A stretch of DNA of 64,000 nucleotides from Schistocephalus solidus (GCA_017591395.1 WEDG01003274.1:1-64000); one strand, 5' to 3'. Counted from the first letter of the stretch, positions 12,608 to 25,195 are shown. Notes: generated by a model not told the origin, from the sequence alone. Numbers and translations are program-made.

Positions 12608-12755
12608 AAAAGACCTCGGTCACGTCATCATGCCCTTTCTTTGTGTCCTCATATTTTCTTCTATCTAGAATAGAGCATTCTAGATAGAAGAAAATATGAG
12701 GGACACAAAGAAAGCGCATTCAAAATAGGGCATAATGACGTGACCGAGGTCTTTT
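12608..12755. repeat. Large foldback (near-perfect inverted repeat)
   Basis: The left arm, 12608-12671, is the reverse complement of the right arm, 12677-12755. The exceptions are one extra G, one mismatch and a 14-base insertion in the right arm. The loop is 5 bases (12672-12676) and the centre is TCTAGAAT...ATTCTAGA. The outer part, with CACGTCAT, is also found near 18310-18340 beyond the other copy of the 0.75 kb repeat, so the foldback seems to belong to that element. Confidence 0.9.
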
Positions 12756-13789
12756 GCGATTTCTGTTCTTGGCCGCTGAGATGAGGCGACAGCTGCCCCG
12801 TTAGAGAACACTTTGCTATCCTTGGGACGACAGAAGCGTGCGAACAGAGATGCAAACTTATCGGTAAAATTCAGGGCACTGCAGACCGCACGATATCCAG
12901 AAACATAGCAAACCTTAGTACACAACCCCTCGTCGAAACGAATTCCCGAGGCGCCTGTGAAGGAGGGTATGTGAACACATACCTGCCTGGGTAGGCAAAG
13001 GTGAAACTAGATCAATCTTGAGTTATATTCTCGCTCATTTAGTCGATACTAATCACCACGTTGACCCCAAAGAAGCCTTTTAGGTTGTCTACCAGACGCC
13101 AGCCAACTTCTCTCAAGACATACGCCAACGACTGCTCGCGACAGCCGAGACAGTGGCCATACAGCTAACAAACCCAGCACTGCTGTCAGAAGACGCTCGT
13201 ACAGGCGCTCTCTCTTCCGTGGCCGACAACCAATTCAGGTGGTCTTCACACGACGTTCCCACCCACTGAGGGCAGTTATTCACTCCGCGTACTTGACAGT
13301 GATGTTCAATACTTAACTCTACTTCCCGCCCTTCCCACAGCCTCAACGACCTCTACACGTCGACCTCGCCATACAGGCGGCGTGCAAACGGTCAATATTA
13401 ACAAGTGGACGTTTTTATACCCTGTTACCACTTCATAGTTTCATTTCCCTTGTTATTGTACTGGTCCGATGGCCAATTACCGAAAAAAATGTTTGCCGAT
13501 TTGGCTTTTTAAATTCGCTGAATTACGACTCCGATCATTGACTGCAAGCCGTACAGATGCGTTCAACTCCGGTCTTGCCTCGTAGAAGTCCGCAAACAAC
13601 TTGATGTTGTGTTTGAACCCTCCTTGATCAGGTAAGAAGAGAGCGAACTGAACGCAGCAGACCCGTTACCTGTGGAAAGTGACAGGAAGCCAGCTCATTT
13701 ACGACTGCAGCCATACAATGTGTACAGTAGATGTGCTACCTCGGGACTTGTTAAGCGAAACTCTGAAACGTCTTTTACTTCCAAAAGCT

Positions 13790-14030
13790 TATCTAAGTAG
13801 ATTCGTTGGGTTGATTATCGTGTAGCATAATAATCCCAAGATGTTTCAGCCTCTCCAGGATGCCGGCCTTTTAAAAAAGCGTCTTTTGGGCCGTCTACCG
13901 AAACTACGGTCTATAAGAACTGACCACGTAAGTAGCATGCGTTTTTCAGACTGATCTTTGAGGCCTTCACAAATTCAAATATATTTTATCGAAAGCATGC
14001 TTAAGTAATCTTTCGAAACGAAAACATATT
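13790..14030 (+). repeat. Copy of a TACTTAAGTAG-type short repeat
   Basis: The landmarks are ATCTAAGTAGATTCG, then TATCGTGTAGCATAAT, CACGTAAGTAGCATGC and ATGCTTAAGTAATC. Similar combinations occur near 28735-28800, 29120-29175, 29925-29955, 34670-34760 and 42215-42345. It is non-coding and the family is unknown to me. Confidence 0.5.
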
Positions 14031-14976
14031 TTGGAATTTTGGTTGAAATTTTGTGAGATAGCAAATCTCCTGTGAGTAGAAACCTGTTGCATGCTGGGCA
14101 GAGGCATGTGTGAACTGAATATCCCAGTCCGGCAGCATCTTAGAAGAAGCGTAACTGACGTGACCGCGTCATCAACTGAGGCTTTCTGCGTCACTCGTTT
14201 CGCAAAGAACGGCCTAGGGCGAACGCCGGTACGTTTGCTGTGGAGGGCCTTGCACTTGTGTTCCACTCAGTTCGGCACGGAAAGGACTGGTTTTGACGTA
14301 CCGAACTAAGTTTATCATTATCCGGAGGCTGGACATATCTATCGCAGATGCTTGAGTTCTTAGGGAAAGACCCTAACCGCTATCACCTTCAGGTTCGGTT
14401 TCGTATGATGGGACGCCGTTTGGGAGGATAATGCATTCTGAACAGAACTATCGAAGGAATCGTTGAAAAAAGCTGGCTGCCGGACGAGGGCAGGTCCGAC
14501 CGCCGCGAAAGCGGCGTCCGAAGTGCGAATTAGTCACAGGGCATCCATGAGGTTATGTGTGAACCAGCCAATGAGTGTGATTGGCCAGCCGGGATTGGCG
14601 AGGACCTGGCAGCCACTGGTGCGCACGGGCATGTAGTCGCAAGAGGTTCAGCATTGCAAGATGCGCGCCGAGTCCGGCCACTACAGATCTGCCGTCGCCT
14701 GCTAAACAGCTCTGCTGTGATTATCATTGAATTGTAAACAGTGATCGACTCATGGGGTCTTGCACTGAATTCATATATTCACGCAACTTGCAACTAACCC
14801 TGGTAAAGAAGCTCGTGGTGGTCATGAAGTCTCAAACTTGGCTTGCGCATACCAGAAGTAACTTTTCCAGTCCTTGGCGGTATTTCTTAATGTGAGGCCA
14901 CATACTCGATCGTCAGCGACTCCAACAATAAAAAAAGTTTAATACTGTCTTTACTCTCACTCTTTCATCACCCTAG

Positions 14977-15451
14977 CTACCAAATCCTCGAGGGGCGTTT
15001 ACCAGCTGGGAGGAAACTGTTGGAAGCTGCACTGGCGACGGCGCGCAGAGTCTACGCTCCACACCATGCCAATTGTATCAACCTATTGGCTGATCTGGCC
15101 AACGTTGAGAGCCAACTAGAAATGCCAAAGAATGCCCGATCCAGGCTGAAGGAGGCCGTCGATCTGATCCAATCAGCTGTCGTTGCCTCCAAAAGTGAAA
15201 AACAGCAATCCGATATTGCCCTCTTCAACGTCTACTGCCAGTGGGCTCTGTTGGAAGGCAACCAGGGCGCATTTAATTCGGCAAAAAAGTACCTAAATGA
15301 AGCAAAACTTCTCTCCGCCCACCTGCCTGCCGATGCTGACGGTCAACAGACATACCAGAAACAGGTGGCGGATGTAGAGGCCACGTTGCAGCGATGGCAG
15401 GATATGGAGGCGGGCTTCCAGGAGTTGCTGGTGCCAAATGAAGAGTGCTGA
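14977..15451 (+). CDS. TTC19: TTC19-like protein, terminal coding exon
   Basis: The exon joins in phase to the exon ending at 11069, the split codon giving H, and ends at TGA 15449-15451. It encodes about 158 residues: the second half of the TPR array, with segments RKLLEAALATARRVYAPHH, CINLLADLANVESQLEMPK and NSAKKYLNEAKLL. Known TTC19 proteins have matching repeats here (HPQ-type turn, then LSDLATTL-like helices). The two exons give about 327 residues, somewhat short of the human protein as expected when the leader exon is missing. The coding part is G+C richer than the flanks. No polyadenylation signal was located with confidence. Confidence 0.82.
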
Positions 15452-17335
15452 AGGTAGGCCTGTTAGGACCCCTATCTCCTCGCTGACTGGTGGCTCCAGC
15501 GGACCACGTCCTAGTTTGGCAGTGGACAGCCGATCAATTTTCCCGAGACCTGGACAACAGAATAATCCCTCCTTTTTAAGTTTCGTTTTCTCCTGCTTTT
15601 CCTTTCCGGAACGCAGCCGGTTTTTTCACTTTTGCAGACAAGGCGTAGCAGGAACTTGCTTTGATTATCATGCATTCTATTTTTTCGACTATGGCAGGTT
15701 TGTACGTTTTTATGCTTCAGTAAAGGTGCCTTACTAACACAAATTCCTTTCTAATGCTAACTCGTTAATTAACTTTCGGCCTAAAATAGAAATAAGCTTT
15801 TGCATGCTATCGAGAAATCGATAAGTTGTGCCGACAGTGTGGAAATTGATCCATCTGACATATTGTCGATGACTGTTCAGCCGTACCCCTAAGTCCGTTC
15901 TGTTTTTGTTGCAGGCCCTTATTTGCTGTCCGTTTTCTCAGTCGACGGCCTTGACAACTGTGCTAATCTGCAGATGCCTGCTAACGCATTGTCACCTGTC
16001 AGGCTTGACCTGACCTGAGTCATGAATGCGCTCACATCGGGCTATCTTCCGCACAAGAAGAAGTAGATGCGATCACTGGGACTTATTCTCGATTACTTCC
16101 TGGGATTCGATTTTCGCTTGTATCTCCCGCACGCCGACCGGGCTGCTTTGTCACCTTTAAAACCCCGACTCAACCGATCAAATGTCCTACATTCAACCTC
16201 TCGCTCCTTCACGGGCACGTGACAGGCGCGTTACCAACACACCGCCAAACACGCGGTAGTATCCTAGTGTGAACTACTCCTATGGTAGCCGAATGGCTCG
16301 CAGGCACGCAGCCGCCAGAGAATGGCCTAATTTTTCTCGATAGGAACACGTGGTGAGTTGAGTGAGGAGGGAACTTAGTGACCCCAGGGAGCGAGACATA
16401 TTTGCGCGAAACTCCGGTGATATCCGCACCGCCTTTGGTCTGGTCATTCTTGCCCTGTCTCCAAAGAACCGTCGTAGCCACGAACACCAACGTCCGGAGC
16501 ACTGGGTTCGACAATCCGAAGATCGAAGGACAGCACACACAACAGAATTGAGAGTTCAATATTGTTTTTTTCCGGCTAGTTGAAGTAAACAGTCCTCGAA
16601 GGAAATAGGATTTGCTTCTGGCGAACGAAAGGCTCACTTATTATCAAATCGATCTAGATGGCCCAGCATGGGTCGAGTGCGATTTTTATATGATAGCGGC
16701 GCAAACGCAGATAAAGTGGGCTGCATGATAGGGCCGGAAGCGGGACGGGTACATGCGTGGACATGGGTACAAATGCCCTCCGAACTACACTTGGCTTTGC
16801 GCTAAATTCTGAGGGGTAATTACTCCCGCGTACTGACTAACCCTACAAAGACAAACCCTAATCCCTATTAAGAATTTAGCGCTGGGCCATTTGTGATATC
16901 TAGCGCACTTACGGGTATAGGGGAAGAAGGCTTTTCTATCCACGGAATCATTTTATTAGGCATCTGAGTTTTTCAAATCGTACAGGAGTCCATCATCAAA
17001 TCATAACCCTACCGGCCATATCGTTCCACTAATCGGATAGCGCTCGTGTAGATAATGCCTGAGACATTCGGGTCTACATTTCCTCCTCAACATCTTTGCA
17101 CACTTTGACACGACGCATATCTAAAAGCATCTTACTATAGCGTGAACAGTTTCGGTATCGAGTGTCGCACTACTTGCCAGTAAAGTCTGGACGTGGTAGT
17201 CCTCCAGTGGATTCTGGAGGAATTTCTTAGGAAATCCTGCTCAGACAGCCAGTTTATTAAAGTAGACTTGGTGAACTCCATAGGTTAGGCTAGGTGGATA
17301 ACTTGAACCAAGTGTAGTTGGACTCATGGTTCTCG
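15452..17335. other. Downstream of TTC19, nothing firm
   Basis: The first part should contain the TTC19 3' UTR. Open stretches at 16209-16637 on either strand overlap each other and have no family motif. A short block near 16820-16890 (AATTTAGCGCTGGGCC with CCCTAATCCC) resembles part of the 0.75 kb repeat at 11790-11880 and may be a decayed third piece. Confidence 0.35.
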
Positions 17336-17339
17336 GTGG

Positions 17340-17420
17340 GGTTCGGTAGCTCAGGTGGTTAGAGCGTTGGCTGTACTGAAGCCTTTTCCTTGCGGTTGGT
17401 GACCCCAATCCTTGCGAGGC
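17340..17420 (+). repeat. tRNA-derived SINE head
   Basis: GTAGCTCAGGTGGTTAGAGCG looks like an RNA polymerase III A box in a tRNA D-arm context, followed by TTGGCTGTACT. A B-box region here is decayed (GGTTGGTGACCCCAATCC). A closely related and better copy is at 47320-47395. It is repeated, and its B box is broken, so a SINE head or tRNA pseudogene is more likely than a working tRNA. Confidence 0.6.
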
Positions 17421-18289
17421 CGTCATTTGTCAGCATTCAAAGTTGTGCAAAACCATATGAATCCGGAAATGGCCTCTAAAATCTCTCACACCGTCAATAT
17501 TCCTTGTTGCAATAACAGTAGTCGCTGTGCGACAGCCTGTGAGGTCTCTAGCTTGAGTTCCAGGACACAACGGCACGAAAATGTCCCGTAAACTGGTTTG
17601 CAAACAATTAGCGCATCAGAGGACAGTCATCCTCGAGTAAAAGGGAGCCGTTTATTGCCATAGGCATGCAGTAGCATAGCGACTGCATCCTAGAAATACT
17701 GTAACTCCCTGTTTGCGGATTACCCGTACCAGATACCATCTCTAAAAGGTGAAATTCGAAACGAATCATTCACCATATTTAATGCGCCCGATCTCAACTG
17801 AAAGTAAAATTGGTCCGTGGCTGGACTTGATAACGATCACTGATCAAAGAATCCGCGTTCGCAGTCCCAGCTTCTCGAAACCTGGGTTCGGTTATGCTGG
17901 ACTGAACGCGGATTATGAATTAGAGGCAGCCATTATTATCTTCCTTGATTTTGTTAGTAGTAACAAGGGCGTGAAATCAACTTATAGCATTTTTGACGCG
18001 CTCACTCACGCCGTCCACTAAACTGTGGATATTCTTGATATAACTGTTGAGTCGACGGGGATCCGCGTTTACCTTCGTAAATTTGCTATTTATGATATTG
18101 ATTCAATGCTGTTTTATAATTATAAATTTCTTCAAAAATGGAAGTTTCACTTTGCTTCTGGTTTGTAAATGTGAATAGGCACTTTCCAGGTGCCAGGTTC
18201 TTATGACATATACTCAAATTTATAAAACATCCATAGAAGTCACTTATACTACTCTTCTTTACCGAGTGTATTTTCAGACGGCCAAAAAG
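17421..18289. other. Intergenic with one decayed repeat piece
   Basis: Positions 17670-17730 (GCATAGCGACTGCATCC ... AACTCCCTGTTTGC) match the dispersed module near 38470-38510 in opposite orientation. The open stretch 17749-18021 has no recognisable motif. Nothing else was recognised. Confidence 0.4.
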
Positions 18290-19159
18290 AATCGCATTTA
18301 AAAGACGGGATCATGACGTGATGGAAGTAATTTTAGATTATACTGTATGATCGAGGCGAAATATTCGCCGAAACAGGCGCACCGAATGCCATTCTGATGT
18401 TCAGTAAGCCCGGTAAGGTTACTCGACAGTGTCTCCTTGATAAGGTTATTCACAGTCAGAATTGTGATGGGACCTGCACAGCAGAAGTCAGTTTACGAGA
18501 AGCATAAGGACCGGTAGAAAAAGCAAGCAAGCCAATTAGTGCCATTGTGAAGAGGAATTTCCTGCCAACCACAACAGCCAATATCACCCAGGCTACCGCC
18601 ACACGCAGACTTGGTTTCCTTACAAGCAACAACATTTAAGGATTTGGCAGCACAGTTCTGCAAGAGAGACGACTGCCTGAGAGGCAGCTGTACCCGACAG
18701 TGTCTTCGGAAAAACAAACAGCAGCTACTCATAATCTGCCAGCCACTCACAGAGCACGGTCCTCAGTAGATCCCGATGCCCTTCAAAGAGGCGTGATTCC
18801 AGGCTAGGTGATAACATACTGACACGGTAGGTGGGTGAGATCGCAGATTCCAAAAAGGCTGTCAAACTGCAGGGCATGGTACTAAGCATCTCCCGTATTA
18901 CAGAAGGTCTGGCGCTAAATTCCCGGTGAGAGAGGGTAATAAGTACGTTTGAGGTTAGCGTTAGGGACTGGAGAGTTGGTTTTGGGGCTAGGGTTAAGGG
19001 TAGGACACCGGAATAGGATTTGTTGAAAGGTTACCTGCAGTACGGGAGAAGGGAGCTTTTAACAGTGTCCAACCACGTATAACACTCAACAGATGATGGG
19101 GCACGCTCATAGCCTCATGTTGAGGCGTTGGCGCATTCTCAAAACCAACAGTCCTCTAG
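18290..19159 (-). repeat. Dispersed 0.75 kb repeat, minus copy with flank
   Basis: Positions 18408-19159 are the reverse complement of 11624-12380. The homologous outer module with CACGTCATGATCCCG lies at about 18290-18340, closer to the core than in the plus copy. The two copies point at each other and enclose the last TTC19 exon. Confidence 0.85.
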
Positions 19160-20039
19160 CTGAAATAATGCAAATATATCGTCAATCATCCAAATGCAGC
19201 CAACAAGCGCTGATATGACATGGGTCCGAAGGTGGATATCTCCTACTGATGGTGGTTGTTGGATTCAACTCCCAAGTTTACAAAATGTCCGGAAATATTG
19301 GAGTCACGCCGGCGATATACATACACCTAGTGGTCTACTAATGATCGCGTATCTACCTCATCTAATCTACAGGATCGAATGACGCTGTCCAGCAAAATAA
19401 CTGAGACTGGCCTTTAGGTGAAATTAAAACGAAAACATTTAAGAATCATGTGCCATTAAGTTCGTCAATGTTGTGTTCTTTTATTTACTACTAACTCCTC
19501 GTTGGTAAGCAAACTTATCCGGGGCAGGTTTTCTTTAATCCCACAGCATTCTTCACCGATTTCCTTTTGACCTTGTTCCCTGCATTCGCATCCGTCGACA
19601 TCCCCGTTCTTTTTTCATTGCCCGACATTCAGGCCTCGGTGTCATTTACAAGACTGCTAGTCTAATCACATGCAATTTATGTCCAACGTTTTCTGGATTT
19701 GATACCCCGTCCTGTTAAGTATCGTGCTCTGTTAATCCTACTGTTTATTACTATAGAACCACAAAGAATAACCGAGATATTCCGACTGTCGGGTGCGTCT
19801 ATTCCGACAGCGCAGTGCCATAAAGCAGTGTACCCAGGGCGGAATTAGCTACCATTACCCATTCTCCTATCAGCAGAGTTGACGCACCAGTTAAGAAAGC
19901 TTCAATCTCGAACAGGTCGAGTACTGCACTGAGCCCTACGAGTGAAGGACCTTTAGATCGAGCACAATACACAATCAGCCATGATGCCTTACCTACAACA
20001 GCAGACGAGTTGCACGGAGACAAAAATGCACCAATAGCG
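19160..20039. other. Intergenic, nothing recognised
   Basis: No coding, structural or repeat signal was recognised before the LINE that starts near 20040. Confidence 0.4.
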
Positions 20040-23000
20040 CAGCCGTCTCCTCTTCGCTAGCCCACTCCGACAGAGCTAGCGTATCAGAGGGTGATAATCA
20101 TACTGCTGGAGACAGTGGAGGGCCCGGTGAGGGTGACTGCATCATAATCTTAGTCCCCCGCTAACACCCCAAGGAACGAATCGCGGCCGACTTAAAGAAA
20201 TCCCAGGAACTCACCAACGAAATGCTGCAACCATCGGAGGAATGAATCATCCTAAAGGCCTTTCATCTTGCAAGTAATTTAAATGTCACCCCCACAGACA
20301 CGACCACGACCCCTCAAAGTCGTCCTAGGTGGCAATAAACAAGCGAAATTAATCCTCTCCAGGCGTTTTCGACTGAAGATTCGCATGAGGGTGTGTTTTC
20401 TCAGAAGGATTACCGCCCTGCCGAACGAATAAAGCGTCGCGAACTAGTCCTGGAATTGAGAACACGGCGCACCAACGGAGAAGTGAACCCGATAATCTAC
20501 AAAAATCGGATATTAAAACGACTCTCTGCCGCACTGTGGATGACCGTATGACCGCACAGCTACTTCAGTAGACTGGGTCGGGGCTAAAAACGGATCTCGC
20601 CTGAACCCAAAGCTGACATTCATGTACACTAACGCGCAAAGCCTCCTACCAAAAATGGATGAACTGAGAATCCATATTTGTGACCTGCTCCCAGACGTTA
20701 TTCCATTAACAGAAACCTGGTTGTCGGAACAGGTTGGCGACATGGAGCTTGCACGCCCTGGATTCCAACAGTTTTGCAGAGACAGAGAAAATCAAAGGGG
20801 TGGAGATATAGCAAAATTCGTAAAGAATGGCTTGCATGCTTAAGAAAAAACCTCAAAGTTGACGTGTAGGGAAGCAGTATCGTTTACCGTAAGAGCAACT
20901 GGTTCTCAAAGCCTTGATATCTTAACGATGTATTGAACCCCAGAAACGATCCTGAAGCTGATGCCCAATTGCTAGATGAGCTCAAGGTATTTGCTACGCA
21001 GCCGAATACTCTCATCGTTGGGGACTTTAATGCACCTAACATTGACTGGAAATCCGCCTGCGCCGAATGCTCTAAAACAGCATTTGATCAGCAGCTTGAG
21101 TGCACAACTGGTAATTTGCGTCGAATACAACACGTCTTGTTTCCGATGAGGGTTCGCGAGGGCCAGCTGATGAACTGCCTCGGCTTCGCGTTCACTAGGT
21201 CGCCTGAAAACATCGATTTTGTGAATTGTTCGGCAAGAGCGACTATATGGTTCTCATGTGGGAATACACATCATTCTCTTTGCCGGCTCAACCGCCTGAT
21301 TTCCGACCAAATATTTGGCATGACCTTTCTCTTATCGACTGGAGATCCATATTCTCCGACGATATCGACGAGGCTTGGGGCAAATCAAAGACGTAGTCCG
21401 CAACCTCATTTGTAAACACTGCCCAATCACGAAAGAAGGCTAACACACAGACCTCACTGGTTGAAGGAAGTTAACAAGAAGAAACTATGGAAAAGATTCC
21501 GAGTGGATAAAACACTGGAATCCCTCAACAGCTACAAGGTGCAAAGAAACCGAGTCAAAATTCTTATCCCCAGAGATCGACGGGTCTTCGAAGAGGATCT
21601 GTTGAACCGTGCCATGGTTAATCCCAAAGTCCATTAAAGTTACATAAGGCAGAGCACGCGAAACAAGGATCAAATCCCACTATTGCGGACTGTCGAGGGT
21701 GCGGAAATCACAGAGGACATGGATAAGGTTGAACATCTTGCTCAGTTCTTCCAGTCTGACGCGAAAATAGAACCTGAAATTTTCGCACCGACTTGTGAAA
21801 ACGAGGTAATTTCTAATATGGAAACAGTCCGCTTTACCGAAGAAATAATTCAGGAAGAGTTGCTAAACCTAAACGAGTCGACCTCTTCAGGCCCCGATGC
21901 AATCCCGGCCAAGCAGTTGAGAGAGATAGCTTCTGAAATGACCAAACCGCTAGCCTTACTCTTCCAGGCGTCGTTTGCTACTGTGTATCTACCCTCCGAT
22001 TGAAAGACCGCAACTATCACTCCTCTATTCAAGAATGGAAGCCGAACGTCTGCGAACAACTACAGACTGATGAGCCTTACCTCCATTTGTTGCAAAATCA
22101 CTGAGAAAATAATCAAGAAAGCGTTGATACAGTTCCTCGAGCAGAATCACCTACTTTCCGATGCCCAGCACGGCTTTCACAGGGGTAGGTCTTGTCTTAC
22201 GAGCCTAATCTTCTAACTTGAACGCTGGAACAAAGCACGCAACGAAGGAAAAATGGTAAATGACATCTACATCGACTTCCAAAAGGCCTTCGACCGCGTT
22301 CCTCACCAACGTTTACTACATGAACTGCGCAGCGTAGGCGTTCGTGGAAGCCTCCTCGTATGGATCCACAACTTTTCGACTGGACGGTGCCGAAGAGTAT
22401 AAGTCGGACGCTAGCAGTCCTTAGAATTAACCGTGATGAGAGGTGTCCCATACGGCTTAGTGTTAGGTATCAAATTATTCATTGTTTTCATCAACAGTTG
22501 AGTCAGGGGCATCGACATGTTAGTAAGTGCAATTTTCTGCAAATTGGCCGTTGTGGCCTCCAGCTCGAGGATATACTTTCTAAATGGTACACCATTGCAA
22601 CCAGTTGACAGTCAGAAAAACTTGGGCGTGTGTATTACATCGCCACTCAAACCAACACTGAACTTCACGAAGGTGGCCAAGTCAGCCATGTCTGTATTGC
22701 AACTCATCAGGCACGTCTCTATGGAATTTGACAAAGACGATTTCTCAAAAATATTTGGAAGCTTCGTGCGGTCGCACCTAGAATATAACATACAGGCATG
22801 GAGACATTGGATTGTCGAGGATAGTACCGTCTGAGAGAAGGTCCAGAGGCGGGCGACTAAAATAACTAAAGGCCTGCGAACGCTAACCTATGAAAACAGA
22901 CTATCGAGCCTCAACCAGTTTCGCCTTTCTTACAAGCAACTACGAGGAGATTTCACGCTAACATTTCGCATTATGAATGGCCAGGACTGTTGCTTTATTC

Positions 23001-23415
23001 CCAATGATTTTTTCCAATCTGATTAACATGCCCACCTTGCGAGGTCACCCTTTATAATTACGCACAGGTAAAGCAAGGGTCAATGGACGCAAGTACTTTT
23101 TTCAGTAACAGTGGTAGCCACGTGGAACACTGTGCCCGTGCATGTTGTTCTCTCTACCACCGTGAATTCCTTTAAGCGCAAACTCGACGCTTATCAAACC
23201 TACCAGCCCAATTGCATGCAATTATACTACTAACATTAATTGAGTAGTATTTAAGTGTATTTTGACGACTAACCGACGGCTGCTCGTTTTTCCAATGTCA
23301 TGGAAACATCTTTTCAATTTTCCTTATGTATCGATATTTTCTTAGCCACTTTGTAAACAATATGGAGGTTAAAGGCGTTCGCCTATCTTTCCCTTAATAA
23401 AACTGAAATGAACTG
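20040..23415 (+). mobile_element. Nearly full-length but dead CR1-like LINE
   Basis: Domains come in the right order. An ORF1 remnant contains RRELVLELRTRR near 20430. The endonuclease has NAQSLLPKMDEL at 20628, LTETWLSEQVGD at 20706 and VGDFNAPNIDW near 21018. The reverse transcriptase has SSGPDAIPAKQL near 21885, NNYRLMSLTSICCKI near 22057, QHGFHRGRSC near 22170 and IYIDFQKAFDRVPHQ near 22267. The thumb has FGSFVRSHLEYNIQAW near 22760. The tail has AATAAAACTGAAATGAACTG at 23396-23415. Many stops and frameshifts are present (for example 22001). The segment that should carry the catalytic Y/FADD box appears deleted between about 22500 and 22515. Confidence 0.88.
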
Positions 23416-23732
23416 AATCAGAGAAATCAAGACGATCGTAACAAATCCCTTATCTAGCATACAAATGGTTTTTGACTTGACCGCTTGTAAAGCCATTAGA
23501 CCCACAGCGGCTAAATGTTAAGCACAGGTGCACGGCTACAGTGTTTAGAAGCCATAATGTTAGCGGGCCGGGTATTCTGTCGAAGTTTTACCTACTCACG
23601 AAAGTCTTGTTGGATCGGAAGCGTGTGCGGTGCACCCATTAAAAAGAGGATAAATTGCAAATTTATGGATAATAAAATGACTTTCATGCAAAATTGGTGG
23701 AGGAAGGGGGCGGTTTTATGTCCGATCTGCCT

Positions 23733-24190
23733 TCACCGCGGCCTATAGTGCAACATCATTCGACGAGGTTCCGAGAAGAAGCGGTCCCCGGCATCGACAA
23801 TGCCATCCACACCCTCTACCACAGCCGACGACACGTCCCGTGGAGGTCCCCGAGCCTGCTGACGAGAGAAGGCGAAGTCTTCGTCGAGCTCGCGTGAGTC
23901 CTCATCAGACTCCTCTCCTTCGTAGAAGGAGCCAGCGCCCGGGCGACTATGCTGCTGCCGGCCGTATTGGACGTCCACGTCCTGGGGATAGTAAAAGGGA
24001 TCGTCAACCGTCAGTTCGTCAATGTCCGGAATGTACTCGGGTACACGGTTATCGAAGCTGGTTGGAGTTCGGCTCAGCAGTGGCTTACCCCGCCGGCCCC
24101 CACCACCGTAGGTGGGTGCAGACGAGGCAGTGCACATCATGTCATTGAAGCGATCCGCTCGTAAAACCATCTCCTCCTCGTACATTTTGA
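23733..24190 (-). CDS. Unknown protein, probable terminal exon
   Basis: The exon starts after a good acceptor (TTTTTTATCTTTGCAG, ending at 24191 on the plus strand) and ends at TGA 23733-23735, giving about 151 residues in one frame. It opens KMYEEEMVLRADRFNDMM. A glycine-rich turn is followed by FDNRVPEYIPDIDELTVDD, then an acidic serine/glutamate-rich stretch (EGEESDEDSRELDEDF) and the end SEPRRMMLHYRPR. Codon use is G+C rich and unlike the flanks, which supports real coding. I do not recognise the family. The EYIPDIDEL motif recalls short acidic motifs in ciliary transport proteins, but that is only a resemblance. It may be a last exon of the gene with the exon at 25501-25735. Confidence 0.6.
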
Positions 24191-25019
24191 CTGCAAAGAT
24201 AAAAAACCATAGAAGAAGTGAACGTGCAAATTTTCGTAGAAAAGATAAGCATAGTTGTACACTTTTATCCGTCAGAAAAAAACTGCGGGCATGGGGATCG
24301 CTTCGTGATCAGGTTCGAGCCCACTGCTCGGACACTTTTTGAGCCGTTACCAGTAAGCATGTCGAACGGTTTCACCTTTGACAGAAAATACCTAAAGCAC
24401 GCAGATTATCTGGTTGCCCTGCGTACTTACTCGACTCCACCGTCCACCCTGTCAACGTAAACAGTCTACCGTTAGTGTGATTGCTTATAGACGAAAAGAA
24501 CTGGTAGTTCAAATGGAAAAGAAACTCGCCAAGATGCTGAACGAAGGTGCGCCGATAGCAGCATAATGACCGAAGCCACATAAGCAGGAACTACTACAGT
24601 GGGTCTGTACTGCCTCCTTTCAGTCCGCTATTTCAAGGCTCTGCAAACTGGGGTTCGATTAAAGTAAACAGTTGTTTTAACGCCTGATGGTATTTCCCCA
24701 GGACTTCATACGGGCATGGACTCGGGTGACGCTGCGAATCGGCGCGCACAGGATCATAGTGTAATTACTGACTTGCACTTGGTACGCCTGCAATCATGCC
24801 TGATCTAGTCGACATCCAGGATGTCACGAGCTGTACCACCTCAGGTGTGGCGAGCCGCGGCAGCAGATATGGATATTTCAACCAATTCTCTTCGCCAACG
24901 ATGGAGACTGAAGTTCCAGAAAAAACTACCATGTCTTCACGAACTATGCGGGACCAGTTCTTCAGTTGACACCTCCCTACCCCTCCCCTGCGAGGCCTTC
25001 GAGTGGCTAGCGGTGCCAG
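24191..25019. other. Intron or intergenic, nothing recognised
   Basis: No repeat copy, RNA gene or supported exon was recognised in this stretch between the unknown exon and the RTE fragment. Confidence 0.35.
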
Positions 25020-25195
25020 ATTGAGGGCAGTAACATTATGAGGTGGACGAGGAAGAACGTGCCCAAACCATCTCAGTTGTCTTTCTCGGATGTACCTTAA
25101 GCAGTGCTGGTCAAATACCCCCAGCTTTCACTCATTTTCCACGCGCACAGCCCAGCATTCACAAGCAAAGATGTTACACGTTGTCGGACGGAGCG
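25020..25195 (-). mobile_element. RTE-like LINE fragment
   Basis: Minus-strand translation gives FACECWAVRVENE, then LGVFDQHCLRYI and QLRWFGHVLPRP, with one stop. The same block occurs at 43260-43500 on the plus strand. It is the region after the reverse transcriptase of RTE-like elements. It is heavily truncated. Confidence 0.65.

Larger units (their letters stand above)
11070..14976 (+). other. TTC19 intron
   Basis: A 3.9 kb GT-AG intron between the two in-phase TTC19 exons: GTAAGT at 11070, CCCTAG at 14971-14976 after a pyrimidine-rich run. It holds one copy of the 0.75 kb inverted repeat (11624-12380), the 12608-12755 foldback and a copy of the TACTTAAGTAG-type repeat near 13790-14030. 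Nothing coding is supported. Confidence 0.75.

Noticed and set aside
16209..16637. 142-codon minus-strand frame
   Set aside because: It overlaps open frames on both strands and has no domain motif or convincing splice signals.
17340..17420. Functional tRNA gene
   Set aside because: The B box is decayed, acceptor pairing is poor and the core is repeated at 47320, so a SINE fits better.
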